Assembly (NCBI GenBank): GCA_019136395.1
Contig: JAGVUH010000227.1
Location: forward strand, 1-6,822
Reading direction: 5' to 3'
Origin: Gammaproteobacteria bacterium
Lineage (GTDB): Bacteria; Pseudomonadota; Gammaproteobacteria; Chromatiales; Chromatiaceae
Length of the DNA stretch: 6,822 bases
In this document: positions 5,271 through 6,822 of the stretch, one piece after another
Numbering within the stretch: position 1 is the first letter of the stretch
Layout of the letters: each line of letters opens with the position of its first letter
The notes under the pieces: model-generated
What the model saw: the letters and a program-made list of their open reading frames with translations, nothing else
What the model was told of the DNA's origin: nothing
The model's database searches: none
Translations under genes and position numbers: made by a program

Positions 5271-5480
5271 CTACGCGCTGGGACCGCCCACCGGGCGCTC
5301 CAGGGGTGGTCCCCCGGGCAACGGTTCAGCACCGGGCCGCCCCTCCCGCGCCTCGCGCAAGAGGGCCTGCACCCGCGCCTCGGTTTCCTCGGCACGGCTG
5401 CTGGCGATGAGCAGCAGATAAACCACCAGGAACACCAATACGGACAGCGCGATCGCGCCGACGCCCAAAACCGTCATCAT
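5271..5480 (-). CDS. Small single-pass membrane protein (69 aa), copy B
   Basis: This is the paralogue of the 1820-2032 gene: a hydrophobic helix at about residues 3-26 (VLGVGAIALSVLVFLVVYLLL), then SSRAEETEARVQALLREA and a Gly/Pro-rich tail. About nine residues differ between the copies and the frame is intact. I chose the ATG at 5480 because AGAGG lies eight bases before it. The in-frame GTG at 5489 would put that ribosome site at the start codon itself and is unlikely. A 6-codon ORF (5502-5482, MNERGE) covers the ribosome site, as in copy A. The gene stays open although both of its neighbours (glycosyltransferase and 96-residue ORF) are destroyed in this copy, which suggests it may be useful alone. 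Function unknown. Confidence 0.7.
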   Translation of the reverse strand: MMTVLGVGAIALSVLVFLVVYLLLIASSRAEETEARVQALLREAREGRPGAEPLPGGPPLERPVGGPSA

Positions 5481-5485
5481 CTTAC

Positions 5486-5582
5486 TCACCTCTTTCGTTC
5501 ATCGTGTCGACCCGACCCGTGCCCTCCGCCGCTCTGAACAACCGGCGGTATCTGGGACAGATTCTTCCACATCAGCGCGCCC
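5486..5582 (-). pseudogene. 3' scar of a deleted family 2 glycosyltransferase (copy B)
   Basis: The segment encodes ALMWKNLSQIPPVVQSGG, matching the ALAWKNLSKVPQFVQRG end of the copy A glycosyltransferase. It then runs on in frame to a TGA at 5488-5486, because the copy A stop codon is changed here. Upstream, the match breaks at about 5581-5583 and the sequence continues directly with the end of the DUF218 gene. The scar shows that copy B once had a glycosyltransferase and lost about 890 bases. Confidence 0.85.
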
Positions 5583-5588
5583 ACGCCA

Positions 5589-6365
5589 TCACCCTCGCCA
5601 CCTCACCTGGACCTCGTACCCCAGGTACTCCTTGACCACCAACCCCGTCTCCTCCAGGGCTCCGGCGTTGGGCACCCAGCACTCCAGGCCGTGGCAGGCG
5701 CGAACCCCCCGGTAATCCGCCCCCACCGGCAACACCTCAAAGCCCTCCCGCGCAAACAGCGCCACCGCCCGGCGCAGGTGCCAGGCAGAGGTCACCAACA
5801 GCACTCGCCGCAACCCCAAGGGGGCGAGCGCGGCGCGGGTGAAGGCGGCGTTGCCTTGGGTATTGCGGCTGTCAGCCTCCACGATCAGCGCGGAGGCGGG
5901 TACCCCCAGGTCAATCAGCAAATCGACGAGGGCCGCGCTCTCCCCCGCCACCACCGGCGGCTCAATCAGCCCCCCGGCGCTGACCACTACCCAGGGGGCG
6001 CAGCCGGCGTGCCAGAGTTGGGCCGCCTCCCAGACCCGATCGGACCCCCGGTGCAGGCGCCCGCGCGCCTCGCCCGCCAGCAGGGGCTGCACCGCCCCAC
6101 CCAGCAGGACGATGGCCTCCGCCTGCGGGCACGCCGCCGCCGGGCGCGGGGGATAGGGCCGCTCCAGGCCCGCCATCAGCGGCCGGGACACCCCGGGCAG
6201 CGCGGCAAGCAAGAGCGTGGCCAGGCCGCCCACGGCCAGCAGCCAGCCGCTGCGCCGCCAACGGGATGCCGCCAGCAGAACCAGCCCCGCGCCCGCCAGC
6301 AGCAGACCCAGGGGCAGGGGCATGAGCAGGGCGGTGATCAGGCGTTGCAGGTCAAGACCGTCCAT
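5589..6365 (-). CDS. DUF218 / YdcF-family membrane protein, copy B
   Basis: This 258-residue paralogue of the 3031-3807 product has the same length, with two N-terminal membrane helices and all the DUF218 motifs conserved (AEAIVLLGGA, VVVSAGG, GES, EADSRNTQGNA, VTSAWHLRRA). About 28 residues differ, concentrated in the second membrane helix and the following linker (residues 49-81) and nearly absent from the motif segments. That pattern fits continued selection on both copies. The ATG at 6365 has no clear ribosome site; it follows the heparinase-like stop by about 100 bases filled with tandem repeats. Its stop lies at the deletion junction, so the next gene downstream is now the small membrane protein instead of a glycosyltransferase. 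Confidence 0.85.
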   Translation of the reverse strand: MDGLDLQRLITALLMPLPLGLLLAGAGLVLLAASRWRRSGWLLAVGGLATLLLAALPGVSRPLMAGLERPYPPRPAAACPQAEAIVLLGGAVQPLLAGEARGRLHRGSDRVWEAAQLWHAGCAPWVVVSAGGLIEPPVVAGESAALVDLLIDLGVPASALIVEADSRNTQGNAAFTRAALAPLGLRRVLLVTSAWHLRRAVALFAREGFEVLPVGADYRGVRACHGLECWVPNAGALEETGLVVKEYLGYEVQVRWRG

Positions 6366-6372
6366 AGGGGGT

Positions 6373-6452
6373 TAGCCGGAGCAGCGGGTCGCGGCTTGGC
6401 TCACGCGGCGGCTAGCCGGAGTAGCAGGTCGCGGCTTGGCTCACGTCGGCGC
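6373..6452. repeat. Two-unit tandem repeat of 40 bp before DUF218 copy B
   Basis: Units 6373-6412 and 6413-6452 both begin TAGCCGGAG and share TCGCGGCTTGGCTCACG. The first 33 bases of the units differ at only two positions and the last seven are variable. The repeat fills the gap between the heparinase-like gene and the DUF218 gene and has no counterpart upstream of copy A. No promoter or strong hairpin is evident in it. Confidence 0.85.
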
Positions 6453-6492
6453 CGCCCACGACAGTTCACACCGCCACCCACGACAGTTCAAA
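6452..6492. repeat. Short direct repeat duplicating the 3' end of the heparinase-like gene
   Basis: CCCACGACAGTTCA occurs twice, inside units 6452-6470 and 6471-6492. The inner unit encodes the last residues FELSWVAV of the heparinase-like protein; the outer unit starts at its stop codon and repeats the same bases outside the gene. It adjoins the 40-bp tandem repeat. Confidence 0.8.
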
Positions 6493-6822
6493 CCGGCATT
6501 CATGGCCAGTGATGCTGACCTCCAAACAAAGTGACGACGTGCTCACGCCAAATTGGGGATGCCAGTGGTTGGCGATAATCCGCGCCTGGCCGCCCGTCAC
6601 GCGCCAGGCCACCGCTTGCCCGTCCGGCAGCAACCATGTTCCCGTGGCGCCTTGCGCGGGGTTGGCATCCGCGGGGGGGGTGGCAACCGGGTTGTGGAGG
6701 GTGTCGGCAGCATCACCAGGCGCGATCTGGTCCATCTCGATCCGCACGGCCGGATGCAGATGAAACCGCGCCACGGCCTCAGCGTAGTCGCCCTCAAGGA
6801 CGTCGCTCACCGCGAGCCCCTC
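6466..6822 (-). CDS. Heparinase II/III-family protein, C-terminal part (partial, N-terminus outside window)
   Basis: The frame is open to the right end of the window and gives 118 residues ending in TGA at 6466. It resembles the C-terminal beta-sheet domain of heparinase II/III-like proteins common in bacterial exopolysaccharide loci: a VARFHLHPAV strand (visible residues 17-26), WLLPDGQAVAWRV (63-75), WHPQFGVS (87-94) and the closing ELSW strand. These proteins are taken to be polysaccharide lyases acting on uronic-acid-containing polymers. The catalytic helical domain is outside the window, so activity cannot be judged. A Pro/Ala/Asp-rich stretch at about 31-60 looks like a loop insertion. 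An internal GTG at 6810 should not be taken as the start, because the family sequence clearly continues upstream. It is probably the first visible gene of the minus-strand cluster. Confidence 0.75.
   Translation of the reverse strand, partial: EGLAVSDVLEGDYAEAVARFHLHPAVRIEMDQIAPGDAADTLHNPVATPPADANPAQGATGTWLLPDGQAVAWRVTGGQARIIANHWHPQFGVSTSSLCLEVSITGHECRFELSWVAV

Larger units (their letters stand above)
5052..6365. repeat. Segmental duplication, copy B
   Basis: This is the counterpart of the copy A blocks 1608-2132 and 3023-3807, in the same orientation and order. It lacks the central 890 bases and is cut at 5052 by the toxin-antitoxin segment. The two copies are separated by about 1.2 kb that holds the decarboxylase relic and the toxin-antitoxin pair. 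Confidence 0.95.

Noticed and set aside
5481..5489. GTG at 5489 as start of small membrane protein copy B
   Set aside because: The AGAGG ribosome site would directly abut this codon, while it is correctly spaced for the ATG at 5480, which also matches the copy A start.
6373..6492. Possible CRISPR array
   Set aside because: Only two adjacent units of each repeat without unique spacers between them; period and structure do not fit a CRISPR array.
5691..6512. Plus-strand open frame of 273 codons opposite DUF218 copy B
   Set aside because: Antisense shadow that also crosses the tandem repeats and the heparinase-like end; biased composition, no family match.

Overview
The window is about 6.8 kb of GC-rich DNA (roughly 68-72% in the lines I hand-counted inside genes), and every gene I can support is on the minus strand. 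It looks like part of an exopolysaccharide / surface-glycan locus of a high-GC gammaproteobacterium. The evidence is a WecA-type phosphoglycosyltransferase, an RfaH-type antiterminator (a mainly gammaproteobacterial regulator), a family 2 glycosyltransferase, a UDP-glucuronate decarboxylase relic, DUF218/YdcF-type membrane proteins and the C-terminus of a heparinase II/III-family protein. A purple-sulfur-bacterium-like (Chromatiales) host would fit but is only a guess.

Reading in the direction of transcription (right to left): 6822-6466 is the C-terminus of a heparinase II/III-like protein that enters from outside the window. 6492-6373 holds two small tandem repeats. 6365-5052 is duplication copy B: an intact DUF218 gene, the scar of a deleted glycosyltransferase, a small one-helix membrane protein and a broken small ORF. 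5027-4336 is a PIN-domain toxin/antitoxin pair of clearly lower GC. 4200-3930 is an internally deleted relic of a UDP-glucuronate decarboxylase (SDR) gene. 3807-1508 is duplication copy A: an intact DUF218 gene, a family 2 glycosyltransferase interrupted by one in-frame amber codon, the small membrane protein and an intact 96-residue hypothetical protein. 1498-1007 is an RfaH-like gene with a shortened or eroded C-terminal domain. 783-1 is a WecA-like gene running off the left end.

The main story is a duplicated four-gene module (DUF218 protein, glycosyltransferase, small membrane protein, small soluble protein) whose copies have decayed differently. Both DUF218 genes and both small membrane genes stay open, while the glycosyltransferase is lost or interrupted in both copies. 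Together with the collapsed decarboxylase gene and the inserted toxin/antitoxin cassette, this suggests a glycan locus in rapid turnover. The two small proteins of the module have no function I recognise, and they are the best candidates for something undescribed.
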